Shown piece after piece: positions 10,068 through 18,798 of a stretch of 64,000 bases of DNA. The notes under the pieces are model-generated. The model was not told the DNA's origin. It saw only the letters and a program-made list of their open reading frames with translations, and did not search any database. Within the stretch, counting starts at the first letter, position 1. The number at the start of each line of letters is the position of its first letter. The stretch lies in assembly GCF_017875325.1 (NCBI RefSeq), contig NZ_JAGGMN010000001.1, forward strand, positions 992,001-1,056,000, written 5' to 3'. The stretch is from Methanofollis sp. W23. Its GTDB lineage: Archaea > Halobacteriota > Methanomicrobia > Methanomicrobiales > Methanofollaceae. A program made the translations under genes and the position numbers.

Positions 10068-11209
10068 GCCGACCGCCCCCCTGCAAGGCGGTGCAGGAGA
10101 TTTCGTGCAGTTCGAACGATTTCAAGATCCTGATCCGCAAACTGCCGTCCTGGTCCGTCGGGTATCCGCTCGTCTTCAATGGCTGCAAGCGCCTCGTCCA
10201 CCTGAGAAAGTATCCCGTCTGGGAGTTGGGCAGAGGCTTCACCAATGTATGTTCGACAGACGGGCTCGGCCCACTCCAGATAGAAGGCACGTTCCTGCAT
10301 CTCTTTCTGTAATGTATCCAGGCGTTGCAGAGCATCGCTGTCGGTACATTCTTCAAGAATGGGAGATATTTTGAGCAGGACCGACGCCAGTGGGCCGAGG
10401 TCGCGGATCTGTGCATCAAGGGACTCGACATCTTCAACGGTGTGGATGTCTGGGGTGATCTCCACCCACTGCAGAGCATTGATCTTCTGCGTTTCAATCT
10501 GTGGCTGAGCGCGGGCTTCTTTGAGGCCGACCAGAACTACATTTCCAGGATCACGTTCACGAAAACTGGTCGGCTCCATTGTACCCGAATACACCGCTCT
10601 CCCTGACTGCTGGAAACTGTGCCAGTGTCCGAGAGCGAGATAGTCAAGGTCACACTGGTCGGCCCGATCTCTGGCTATAGGGAAGTTTTTTGCATCGTCT
10701 GCAAAAAGATCCAGGGATCCATGGGCGATACCGATGCGGATATGTGTGTCTCCTTCATCGCGGCGTGGGATCCAGGCGGTCGGATCAAGGCCGCTCTGTT
10801 TCTGGGTGAGGGGGCAGGGGTACAATACGACATCGTCGCTATGGCAATATTCCTCATTCTCTGTAAGGAGAGTGACATGCGGACCGATCCGTTCCCAACT
10901 GTCTCTCTCCCACACACCGCCAGGTATCCAGGGATCGTGATTGCCTGGTAGAACATACACCGGGATCGGGGCAAATTGGTTGAGGATGTCGACGGTCCTC
11001 TTTACTACGAGATCATCGACATTGTGGTCTTCAAAGGTGTCTCCTGCAAGGACCACAAAGTCCACGTCCTCCTGATGAGCAAGTTCGACGATGTGCTGTG
11101 CGGTTTCAAACCTCTTCTCTCTGACCTCTTTTGCTTTTGTGCCTGTATGGACTGCCTTCATCCCCATTTGCCAATCAGATGTATGTAGAAACTTTAACAC
11201 GTTTATCAC
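10064..11209 (-). CDS. Mre11/SbcD-like metallophosphoesterase DNA exonuclease
   Basis: A 381-aa calcineurin-like phosphoesterase of the Mre11/SbcD/YhaO type. The motifs in order are: FLHTSDWQMGMKA, VVLAGDTFEDHNVDD, VYVLPGNHDPW, IGIAHGS and LALGHWHS, which supply the two-metal ligands; the DWQ form of motif I is common in non-canonical SbcD-like proteins. The C-terminal 120 residues are helical and probably bind the ATPase. The frame begins with GTG at 11209, but a second in-frame GTG at 11200 would give the more typical start MLKFLHTSDW. AT-rich TATA-like sequence (ATTAATATG) lies about 35 bp upstream, suggesting a leaderless mRNA. It is first in a four-gene co-directional run with the Rad50-like, AddB-like and AddA-like genes. 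Confidence 0.88.
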   Translation of the reverse strand: MINVLKFLHTSDWQMGMKAVHTGTKAKEVREKRFETAQHIVELAHQEDVDFVVLAGDTFEDHNVDDLVVKRTVDILNQFAPIPVYVLPGNHDPWIPGGVWERDSWERIGPHVTLLTENEEYCHSDDVVLYPCPLTQKQSGLDPTAWIPRRDEGDTHIRIGIAHGSLDLFADDAKNFPIARDRADQCDLDYLALGHWHSFQQSGRAVYSGTMEPTSFRERDPGNVVLVGLKEARAQPQIETQKINALQWVEITPDIHTVEDVESLDAQIRDLGPLASVLLKISPILEECTDSDALQRLDTLQKEMQERAFYLEWAEPVCRTYIGEASAQLPDGILSQVDEALAAIEDERIPDGPGRQFADQDLEIVRTARNLLHRLAGGRSA

Positions 11210-11360
11210 TGTATGCGAACCAGTATAGCAAAAAATACATATTAATATGACGCTTTTTGTCGGATCTTGAGATTTTATGGAATAAATGGATCAATGTGTT
11301 CAAAACTGATGATAGATACGATCAAGTATAATTTAGACATTTCAAAGATGTTTTCTTGTA

Positions 11361-12602
11361 TTATCCAGTTCTATCTCCTTCCTCCGCCAACTCCGCCTCG
11401 ATCACTCCCGTGAGCTCCCTCAGTGTCTCCACCCTGGTCGTCCTCATCTCGATCCTTGCCGACTCAAAGACATATTCCGGCGACTTCCCGGCAAACGACT
11501 GTTTCGCATAGACGATGTCGGGCTTGTGGGCGAGGAGCATCTCGGCCGCACGGAGCCCTTTCTGTTTTTCCATCTCGCGGGCCGGGTTGGAGAGGATCTC
11601 TTTGCGCTGCACTCTCCCTTCCTTCACGCTGAAGTCGAGGAGGGCGAAGTAGGGCGCTTCCCCAAAGTGAGAACTGAGCGTCCCCTCGAGATCGCTGAGC
11701 GGCACGGCACAGCGCACCCGTGAACGTTCGCCTGGTTCGGGGTGGATGACCACCCGCTCCACATTTGGGACCTGGTCGCGGATGCGGGCCTGGATGCGTT
11801 CGCCCACCCGCGTCGCCTCTGCAAGGTCGGTCGGCTTCATCACGACGCTCGCCTCGACAAAGATGTAGCGCCCCGAGTTTCGGCCGGTCAGATCCTTCAC
11901 CCCGGTCACCATCGGCTCTGCAAGGACCGCCGCCCTGACGACGTCGCGCGTCTCGTGGTCGATCGAGGCGTCGAGGAGCGTGCGCATGCTGTCTTTCAGG
12001 ATGCCCCATCCCGAGTAGGCGATGAAGACGGCGACGACGAGGGCTGCAAGGTGGTCGAGGGGCAGCCCGAAGTAGCGGCCCAGCAGCGCGAAGAAGACCA
12101 CCGAAGTGGAGAGCACATCCACCCGGTGCTGTTTCCCGTCGGCGACAAGGCTTGGCGAGTGGTAGACGGTGCCCATCCGCACCTCATAGGTGCCAAGCAC
12201 GTAGGGCACCGAGACCAGGGCGGCGACGGCGACGAGCACCCATCCGCTGAAGGGGAGGGGCGTCGCCTCGCCGGCGAGGGCAGTGGCGGCGATCTCCCAT
12301 GCCGTGAAAAAGACGAGGAGGGCGATGGCCACGGCGACGAGGTTCTCCACCTTGTACAGTCCATAGGGAAATTCCCTGCTCGTGCGCGAGGAGAGCCAGA
12401 TGCCGGCAAGGAGGGCGAGCGAGGCGAGGACGTCCAGGGACGAGTGGACGGCGTCGGCCCCGAGCGCCAGGCTTCCTGAGACCCGGGCGAGGAGGAGTTT
12501 TACCAGCACGAGTCCGACGTTCACGGCAAGGGAGATGAGCGCAACCTGCCGGACCACGGCGTCGGCCGCCTGTCGATCTTTGTGGGGGGGTGCCTCTCCC
12601 AT
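11361..12602 (-). CDS. Cation diffusion facilitator (CDF) transporter with C-terminal NifX-like domain
   Basis: A 413-aa divalent-metal/proton antiporter. Residues 15-210 contain about six membrane segments with the CDF signature SGSLALGADAVHSSLDV (Asp metal ligands) and a second site at VAVFIAYSGWGILKDSM. A cytoplasmic CDF domain follows (VSGVKDLTGRNSGRYIFVEASV, IHPEPGE). After residue 300 there is an extra domain, CAVPLSDLEGTLSSHFGEAP to VIEAELAE, which matches the dinitrogenase Fe-Mo cofactor (NifX/NifB C-terminal) fold. The fusion suggests a metal-sensing or metal-chaperone role, for Fe, Zn or Mn; the ion cannot be told from sequence. The start is supported by GAGGTGA nine bases upstream. 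A 150-bp AT-rich gap separates its end from the Mre11-like gene start. Confidence 0.9.
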   Translation of the reverse strand: MGEAPPHKDRQAADAVVRQVALISLAVNVGLVLVKLLLARVSGSLALGADAVHSSLDVLASLALLAGIWLSSRTSREFPYGLYKVENLVAVAIALLVFFTAWEIAATALAGEATPLPFSGWVLVAVAALVSVPYVLGTYEVRMGTVYHSPSLVADGKQHRVDVLSTSVVFFALLGRYFGLPLDHLAALVVAVFIAYSGWGILKDSMRTLLDASIDHETRDVVRAAVLAEPMVTGVKDLTGRNSGRYIFVEASVVMKPTDLAEATRVGERIQARIRDQVPNVERVVIHPEPGERSRVRCAVPLSDLEGTLSSHFGEAPYFALLDFSVKEGRVQRKEILSNPAREMEKQKGLRAAEMLLAHKPDIVYAKQSFAGKSPEYVFESARIEMRTTRVETLRELTGVIEAELAEEGDRTG

Positions 12603-13068
12603 GCCGGTAGGTCACCTCGGGGCTTTTTCTTCGCGGCGTCTGATAATCATTACGGAGACCTGGCCGGGGAAAGAGCCCGGGAAGGCACATCTCCGGAGGA
12701 CTGTGAGAGGCGGTCCTCCTGAACAGGTCTGGAGAGTGGTGGGTCAGTGGAAGTCAGCATGAGGCGAGACCACGCCTCACACATATGTGATGAACATGAT
12801 CGTGGTTCTCCAGGGCGTGGGCCCGTGCTCCCCCTTTCGGATCAGGACACCACAGAGGACCACCACTTCGTTGCCGCCCCCGCCTCTCTTATCTCTGCGG
12901 GGAGTGCGACCCTCCCGGCGCAAGCCCGCGGCGGAAATTCTGCGATTGAGGGCGGCACATCCGATGGTCCTGACGACCGGGCCGCCGCACTCCTCTCCAT
13001 CGTGTGGGGGAGCATGCGACCTTATGCTGCGAGAGATGGTATTGGACTCCTGGATCCTCGCGGGCGGG
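12603..13068. other. Gene-free stretch
   Basis: No convincing gene in 466 bp. It contains a GC-rich inverted repeat around 12762-12779 (GAGGCGAGACCACGCCTC) that could end the QueG-like transcript, and, near 12990-13030, a weak resemblance (CATCGTGTGGGGGAGCATGCGACC) to the core of the dispersed repeat family described below. Both frames through it lack coding bias. Confidence 0.4.
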
Positions 13069-13731
13069 TCAGGACTCCCTCCCTGCCGGACAGACCAGTT
13101 CGCAGACCCGGCAGTGATCGATCGCCCGGCGCTCCCCTTTTGCGGTCGTTTTGTTCACGTCGATCCTCTCCAGGCATGGGGCGCGGTGGTATCGCCCGCC
13201 AGAGAAGGCATGCATGGGACACGCCCTCAGGCATGGGGCGGAGCACTCCTCGCAGAAGGAGGAGCAGGGCATGACCGGAAGTTCAGGGACGTCGACATCG
13301 ACCCAGAGCGCCCTGAACCGGATGCTCGGGCCGCACCCGGGGACGATCACCAGGTTGTTCCTCCCGACAAACCCGAGCCCCGCCATCACCGCGGCGTCCT
13401 TCAGGTAGATCCCGCCGTCATAGATCTGGTAGGGGAGGACGCGGGCATCGGTCCCGTGCACCTCTCCTAGCCAGCGGCAGAGATCTTCTGCGATCTGGTG
13501 CAGCATCTGGTCACCAGGAGTACCCTGTCCCTCCTCCCACCAGTCCAGTTCAGGACGGTCGGGGTCATGGAAGAGCCCGAGCACCATGAATGACCCGGTA
13601 TCGGCACAGAACCCGGGCGGGCCGTCACTCAGCGCAGAGGGGCAGTCGTTCAGCGCCCGTGCCAGGACACACCCTGCCACGGTGGCGCCGAGGTCCTGTG
13701 CTCGTATGACGGCTTCGGCTGCGAGGTCCAT
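13069..13731 (-). CDS. QueG-like double-cluster 4Fe-4S protein
   Basis: A 220-aa protein related to epoxyqueuosine reductase and reductive-dehalogenase-type ferredoxin proteins. YLKDAAVMAGLGFVGRNNLVI is the typical QueG-family substrate-domain block (given here in parts: YLKDAAVMAGLG, FVGRNNLV). It is followed by two ferredoxin clusters, CSSFCEECSAPCLRACP and HCRVCELVCP. It is shorter than QueG (about 330-380 aa), with only one half of the cobalamin-binding part, so queuosine reduction is unlikely and an electron-transfer or unknown redox role is more prudent. It is divergent from the next gene, with a 130-bp shared upstream region. Confidence 0.75.
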   Translation of the reverse strand: MDLAAEAVIRAQDLGATVAGCVLARALNDCPSALSDGPPGFCADTGSFMVLGLFHDPDRPELDWWEEGQGTPGDQMLHQIAEDLCRWLGEVHGTDARVLPYQIYDGGIYLKDAAVMAGLGFVGRNNLVIVPGCGPSIRFRALWVDVDVPELPVMPCSSFCEECSAPCLRACPMHAFSGGRYHRAPCLERIDVNKTTAKGERRAIDHCRVCELVCPAGRES

Positions 13732-13861
13732 GGGGGAGAGGTGGGCCTGGCACCAGAAAATAGTGGCGGTCCGCGGTCAGAGAGATCCATTCCAGGGGGT
13801 TTTTACCGGGCCAGACGATGGAAACAATAATATTCCCATACCTTTATCCTCTAATCAGAAA

Positions 13862-15013
13862 ATGGAATTTTTGGATTGGCTGGATGAGAATTATCCCAGA
13901 GATTTTTTTGACGAGGCCATTGCACTCAGGGCCCTTCGCCATCTCCAGTATCATGAGAGGTGGGGCCTCTTCTCTGAGGACTATGGCTTCCAGCGCACCT
14001 GTGAGGGGCGGTGGTATGAATTCCTGGTCTACGAGATCGTGCGTACTCTTGCCCTCCAGACCGACACCATTCAGTCCATCGTCAGGAAGGGCGTCGATGT
14101 TCGCTCCCCGTTCATCGAACCGCACCCTGGCCAGAACGGACTGTATTACTCTGACAAAGGGGACCTGACCGTCAGAGGGAACGGGCAGACCATCGCCGAG
14201 ATGGACCTGATGTATACCGACCCCCATGGGGACCTGGGCTTTTTCGAGGTGATCACCTCGACGATGGACCTCCAGCCCTTCCACGACGAGGTCTGCTATA
14301 AAAAAACGTTGCTCGCCTCGATGCTCGGGCAGGAGCGCGTCCCCTTTGTCCTGGTCTCGTCGGTGGACGTCTCGCGGTATAAGAGCATTCAAATGATCGC
14401 GTCTGATCCAGACAACCTGATCCTGATCACCAACCCGGTCGAGGAGATCAGGAACCTGATCTATGAAGGGTCGCTGCGGCGGAGGCCGGAGAGATCTGCT
14501 CCTCACCCGAAGGCCATCGACCTTGCCGAGATCGGTTCACGGGCGTCCTTCGACTACCTCGCGGTCCATGACCGCAACCGGGAGCGGGTCGTCAGGGCCA
14601 TGCTCGCCCCGGGAAACGGCGGGATAGAGACGATCTCCTCGGTCGTCAACCCGATCTCGAAAAAGATCATGCTCGGCACCCTGGACCATTCCGGTGCCGG
14701 GGCGCTCTTCGAGGAGCATGAGGTCAGGGTCAAGGATGCCGTCTTCTCTGCCGACGATGTGGTCAGGGAGTTTGGCAGGGTGGTGATCGCCTTCGATATC
14801 CCGGGCTACACCCCGGTCATCTATCTCAAGGTGAAGGGGAAGAAGGAGTACCTGAAGGTCGTGCTGGATACGGGCGGCGACCTGGTGTACCAGGGGAAGA
14901 GGACGCCGGCACCCTATATGTCGGGGTTTTACGAGTGGCTAGACGAGGAAAAACCCCTGGTGGCCCCTGAGGTTGCAGAGCGGTATGCCTCGATATTTTT
15001 AGATGCGAATTGA
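13862..15013 (+). CDS. Conserved hypothetical protein, possible PD-(D/E)XK fold
   Basis: A 383-aa soluble protein that I do not recognise. The start MEFLDWLDENYPRDFF at 13862 is chosen because it leaves a promoter region between this gene and the divergent QueG-like gene; a longer in-frame reading from 13586 would run antisense through that gene. Residues 100-150 contain GQTIAEMDLMYTDPHGDL then GFFEVITSTMD, an E-x-D ... E-x-T spacing reminiscent of PD-(D/E)XK nucleases, followed by a helix KKTLLASMLG and the strand VPFVLVSS. The C-terminal 120 residues are beta-rich (VIYLKVKGKKEYLKVVLD). The nuclease idea is inference only. Upstream, CCTTTATCC at about 13848 is a weak TATA-like element. Confidence 0.6.
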   Translation: MEFLDWLDENYPRDFFDEAIALRALRHLQYHERWGLFSEDYGFQRTCEGRWYEFLVYEIVRTLALQTDTIQSIVRKGVDVRSPFIEPHPGQNGLYYSDKGDLTVRGNGQTIAEMDLMYTDPHGDLGFFEVITSTMDLQPFHDEVCYKKTLLASMLGQERVPFVLVSSVDVSRYKSIQMIASDPDNLILITNPVEEIRNLIYEGSLRRRPERSAPHPKAIDLAEIGSRASFDYLAVHDRNRERVVRAMLAPGNGGIETISSVVNPISKKIMLGTLDHSGAGALFEEHEVRVKDAVFSADDVVREFGRVVIAFDIPGYTPVIYLKVKGKKEYLKVVLDTGGDLVYQGKRTPAPYMSGFYEWLDEEKPLVAPEVAERYASIFLDAN

Positions 15014-15099
15014 ATGAGCCTGGAGAGTTCCTCTTGATGGCCTGGTAAGCAGGAACGAACCCTGGGCCCACGCATACGCGACTTTGAAATTCTTGTGGG

Positions 15100-15335
15100 T
15101 CTCCAAAGGATGTGCATCTCCGCTCCCCTTCTGGTGAGACCATCACCGAACTGCCGCCCCTCTCTCTCTTCTCGTCTGTGGGGGTCTGGGGACTCTTGCC
15201 CCGTGACCCCCATGATGACGATGGAGCCGGGAAGGCGGAACAGATACACATAAAGAAGGTGCTTGCGGTCCTCGACCGATCTCGTGGGGGAGTGCGACCA
15301 AAGGGATCTTGAGAAGATCTCTGTTCTTCGATGGC
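15100..15335 (-). repeat. Degenerate copy of the dispersed intergenic element (no ends)
   Basis: It matches the interior of the complete copies at 19546-19846 and 26060-26324: a CGTGACCCC(C)AT block, then GTCCTCGACCGATCTCGTGG, then GTGCGACC and TTGAGAAGATCT. Terminal repeats are not visible, so it is decayed. It fills the gap between the hypothetical gene and the methyltransferase. Confidence 0.5.
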
Positions 15336-15389
15336 CGACCACCCCGCCACAGAGCACCATTAAAAAATCTTTACTGAACTGCCAGTCGT

Positions 15390-16118
15390 TCATTTCCTCC
15401 CGGTAAAAACCGCAAAAGGCCGGTTCTTATACACCACGTCCACGTCGACAAACCCGATCTCGGTCAGCCACTTCATCTGGACCGAGAGCCTCTCAATCTG
15501 GTCCAGCCGGTCCCGTCGTCCAATTATCTCGGGCTTCTTCTCGTCGGGCAGGGGGCTTTTGTTTACGAAGGCGTCCCAGTAGGCGAAGTTCCGTTCCTGC
15601 TGCCAGGCGCTCTCCCCTTTCACCTCCTCGGCGTTCACAAAGATCCCGCCCGGGGTGAGGGCTTCAAAGACCCGCCTGTACAGGGCATATTTCTCCTCGC
15701 GCTCAAGGTGGTGGATGGAGAGGGCCGAGGTGATCAGGTTGTAGTGTCCGGGGAGAGGTTCATACCGGTAGTCGGCGACCAGAAACTGCACCCTGCTCCT
15801 CCCGGCAAAACGCTTCTTTGCGATCTCCAGCATCTTCTCTGAGTTGTCGAGGAGGGTCATGGAGGCTCCTGGGTATCGCTGCAGGAGGAGCGCAGAGAGG
15901 AGCCCGGTCCCGGCACCGATGTCGAGGATGGCGGGCGCCTCCCCGGGCCATGCCGCCGCCCAGACTGCGGCGCCGTAGAACGCCTCGATCTCAGGGATGA
16001 TCCATCTTCGCTGGGCGTCGTAGTCTGACGCCCCGGCGTCGAATGCCGCGTGTACCTCGTCCATGGGTATCGGTGAGGGAGTGCGGGCATATAAATCCAG
16101 GGCGTGGGGTGCATTCAT
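15390..16118 (-). CDS. Class I SAM-dependent methyltransferase
   Basis: A 242-aa methyltransferase of the UbiE/TrmR-like Rossmann type. Motif I is ILDIGAGTGLLSALLL, motif II MTLLDNSEKML, then VQFLVADYRYEPLPG and the post-II segment NLITSALSIHHLE, followed by GGIFVNAEEV. A substrate cannot be assigned; the family includes small-molecule and tRNA wobble-base enzymes. The start at 16118 (MNAPHALDLYARTP) is plausible, with a second possibility at MDEVHAAFDAGASDYD about 18 codons downstream; a much longer open frame upstream has non-coding composition and overlaps a repeat. Confidence 0.82.
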   Translation of the reverse strand: MNAPHALDLYARTPSPIPMDEVHAAFDAGASDYDAQRRWIIPEIEAFYGAAVWAAAWPGEAPAILDIGAGTGLLSALLLQRYPGASMTLLDNSEKMLEIAKKRFAGRSRVQFLVADYRYEPLPGHYNLITSALSIHHLEREEKYALYRRVFEALTPGGIFVNAEEVKGESAWQQERNFAYWDAFVNKSPLPDEKKPEIIGRRDRLDQIERLSVQMKWLTEIGFVDVDVVYKNRPFAVFTGRK

Positions 16119-16204
16119 AGGACCATCCATGTGGAGATCCTTGTGTCGATTCTCTCTCCAGGACCATCGGGTCTGCCTTCCTGGCCGAATCTTTATCCCG
16201 GGCA

Positions 16205-16446
16205 TGTGGGGGAGACAAGCGCAAGCAAGTTCGAGAAGATCTTTGATCATCTCATGTTCGCTCCGCTTACACCTGTCACACGATAGGGTCGAGGACGGCA
16301 CACCCCTCTTCACGCTCTCTCCGCCTTTTGGGCCCAATCCTCGTTCCAGAAGTGCGGGGAGAAGCCGCGCCTCCGGCGAGAAGATATGGGAAGGCAAGTG
16401 AGTCGCACGCAAAACCGAGATATAGCAAGAATTTCACAGAACCACC
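16205..16446 (+). repeat. Degenerate copy of the dispersed intergenic element
   Basis: It contains the core blocks TTCGAGAAGATCTTTGATCAT, CACACGATAGGGTCGAGGAC and GCCGCGCCTCCGGCGAGA (same order as the copy at 19546-19846) and ends in GAATTTCACAGAACC, a mutated form of the terminal repeat TTCTACAGAGCC. A further end-like sequence, GGTCCTGTGAAACCCTC, follows at about 16468. No coding potential was seen in this stretch. Confidence 0.5.
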
Positions 16447-16560
16447 CCTGTGGAAATCTTCTGCTGGGTCCTGTGAAACCCTCACTTCCTCTTACTCTCT
16501 CTCAAAGAGATCTCAGCAAGATTAACACCCATAGTGGTGAGACACTACGATTGATCCAAA

Positions 16561-17583
16561 ATGGAGGGGCCACCAGAATCGAAGATGCCAGAAGAGACTC
16601 TCTTGAATTCTATTCCCGGATGGGACGAAGGGTTCGAGAGAGCATTTTCCGCATACACTGGCCGCTTACATTGCAGGAAGAGTTGCGGCCCAGCACAAGA
16701 CCGTCTATGAGAGCCGGGTTAGGAAATCTCCGGTGGTCGGCGATTTTGTCGTGCTGCTGGATCATGCCGGATTGAACTCATACACCATCGTGGATATCCT
16801 GCCAAGGAAGACCTGTCTTGCACGGGGCCTGGCAGGGGAGAACAAGGAATCGCCGCACACATCGTCACCGCAGTTGGAAAAAATCTCGACCTGAGAAGAA
16901 TAGAGAGATATCTCACTATTGTCTATTCATCTGGAGCAAGCCCGGTGATCATACTCAATAAAATCAACCTTGCCGGGGACCCGCATGCGGTCCTCAAAGA
17001 ACTGGAGTCCATTGCAGGTGACGTTCCGGTATGCGGCGTCAGTGCTCTTACAAAGGACGGGCTTGACGTGCTCGCATCTTCTCTCAGTCCCAATAAGACG
17101 GTGGCGCTCATCGGTTCGTCCGGGGTGGGCAAGTCCACGCGTGTCAACGCCTTTTTCCATGCAACGGCCCAGAAGACCACAGACGTCAGGGAAGATGACG
17201 AGAAAGGCAGACACACCACCACGGTGCGGCAATTGTTCGTCCTCCCAGATGGTGGAATATTTATAGACAATCCTGGAATTCGGGAAATTCAACTTGGAGA
17301 CTCCTCGAACGGTGTGGATAAGGCATTCTCAGATATCCTTGAGGTGGCCCGGAACTGTAAGTTCAAGGACTGCACACATCGCACCGAACCACATTGCGTC
17401 GTCAGGGAGGCAGTCCATCAGGGAGTCATCACCGAGGAGCGGGTGAATAGTTATCACAAACTGATGGACGAACTCGCCTTTCAGTCAGAGCGGGCCGAAC
17501 CTGGCCTGAAGAGGCTGGAGAAGAAAAATTATAAGGGGATGCTGCAGGGTGCAAGAAACTACCGGAAATATGTTGGGAAATAA
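16561..17583 (+). pseudogene. rsgA: RsgA/YjeQ-like circularly permuted GTPase, frameshifted
   Basis: Remains of a ribosome-small-subunit-dependent GTPase. The N-terminal OB region begins in one frame ([19 protein letters not shown]), shifts at about 16666 into another ([33 protein letters not shown]), and shifts back near 16846 ([20 protein letters not shown]), where several residues of the expected segment between GENKE and IVTAVG are missing. The rest is intact: G4 LNKIN, G1 [10 protein letters not shown]3 DNPGIREI and the zinc-binding [16 protein letters not shown]. Two shifts plus an internal deletion argue for true decay rather than a sequencing error. An intact 212-codon frame remains from 16945 but lacks the OB domain. 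Confidence 0.82.
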
Positions 17584-17589
17584 AGAATC

Positions 17590-17694
17590 CTCGGCTCTGT
17601 AGAAATCCTCAGGACAGCCATCTCTGCGGGGGGCGGCGGGCGACACACATCCTTCCCACACAATACAATAGGCGAAGGGTTCTACAGAGCCGAG
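17590..17694. mobile_element. 105-bp miniature inverted-repeat element
   Basis: A short element with perfect 15-bp terminal inverted repeats: CTCGGCTCTGTAGAA at 17590-17604 and TTCTACAGAGCCGAG at 17680-17694. The inside (GGCGGGCGACACACATCC, CAATACAATAGGCGAAGGG) matches the end regions of the longer copies, so this is an internally deleted member. It lies just after the stop of the decayed GTPase. Confidence 0.8.
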
Positions 17695-17889
17695 TCCTCA
17701 CTGAGATGAACTTCTCCCTCCCTGGCGGTAAGAGGGTGCTGTTCCCTGGTCCCCCCACCTCACGATGGGGACAAGAGGAGAAGAAGAATCCTCACGGTCC
17801 TTCCTCCCTTGCCATCCAAGGAGTAGAGGGACAGAAACCCCGGGCGCAATGAATGCTCGCCCGGTGTTCGCGTAGGGGGGCCGACCAGA

Positions 17890-18531
17890 TCAGTTCTCAG
17901 ATGACTCCTCGACGGTCGTATACGACCCCCTGCTCGCCTCCTCCAGCAATCCCGAGCAGATCCCGCAGAGGTGGACCCTGATCTGGTCTCTCCCTGAATT
18001 ATTCGTGCAGAGCTCTTTGCTCTGGAGTTTGAGATAATTTGCAATCAAGGTTTTCTCTTCTTCAAGGGTCTGGATCTCGTTATAGGTGTTTTTCACTTCT
18101 GGATGGTCTTTGCTGAGGTCATAGTCGGGGTTCTTGGCCATCTGGTCGATCGCGACCTTCAACCTGCTCACGACGGTCTGGACGGTCTCGGAATCGTCCT
18201 GACTTTTCTGAATGATCTCGTTTACGTTCGGGATTTTTTTGCTGAAATTCGGGATGTCGGTCTTTATGGTCTCGATTTTCAGGTCAAGATATTGGTTCCC
18301 GGCGAGTTGGTCGACCATTGACTGGTAATATTGGGTGAACTCAGTCTTTCTCACATTGATCTTGTTGTAGAGGAGCTGGATCTTCATATCGATCTCCCCG
18401 GTCATGGTCGCGGTCAGTGCCTGTATCTCCTCTTCTGAGCGCCTGCAGATATAGCACTCCTTCTCTGAGGGTTCGGTGGGTTCTGATTCTGGTGTCTGGT
18501 TCCGGTTCACCAGCATGTCCAAGAAGGCCAT
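17890..18531 (-). CDS. Hypothetical coiled-coil protein with two zinc-ribbon CxxC pairs
   Basis: A 213-aa soluble protein that I do not recognise. CYICRR near residue 26 and CGICSGLL near residue 190 bracket a long charged helical region, so the two Cys pairs may meet in one zinc site at the base of a coiled-coil hairpin. There is no signal peptide or membrane segment. A TATA-like CATTTATCAAA lies about 26-35 bp before the ATG, suggesting a leaderless transcript. Codon use is slightly more AT-rich than neighbouring core genes. Its function is unknown. Confidence 0.65.
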   Translation of the reverse strand: MAFLDMLVNRNQTPESEPTEPSEKECYICRRSEEEIQALTATMTGEIDMKIQLLYNKINVRKTEFTQYYQSMVDQLAGNQYLDLKIETIKTDIPNFSKKIPNVNEIIQKSQDDSETVQTVVSRLKVAIDQMAKNPDYDLSKDHPEVKNTYNEIQTLEEEKTLIANYLKLQSKELCTNNSGRDQIRVHLCGICSGLLEEASRGSYTTVEESSEN

Positions 18532-18798
18532 GATATATCAAATGAATTCTGATTTGATAAATGTTGTTTTTCTTTATCTTCATAATTTTGGGACAATAGG
18601 AGGAATTCCTCATCCGATGGGACCTTTAGATCCCCGTGTCTCTTCCCAGCACGGGGGCGACAGCTCCGCCGTCCCGTCCCTCTCGCTATCCCAGCGGTCA
18701 GGCCGGCACTCGTCCCCGCGGCGGCGGTGTGAGAAGGGATGGATGTGTGGGTGCACACCGAAAAGGGGAGGAACTCTCCACCTTCTGAAGTGGAGAGA

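Noticed and set aside
10064-11209. Naming the nuclease-ATPase pair mre11-rad50
   Set aside because: No zinc hook and a non-canonical motif I (DWQ) point to the SbcD/YhaO-YhaN-like branch, so symbols were withheld.
11742-12479. 245-codon plus-strand frame opposite the CDF transporter
   Set aside because: His/Asp/Gly-rich shadow of a clearly coding minus strand.
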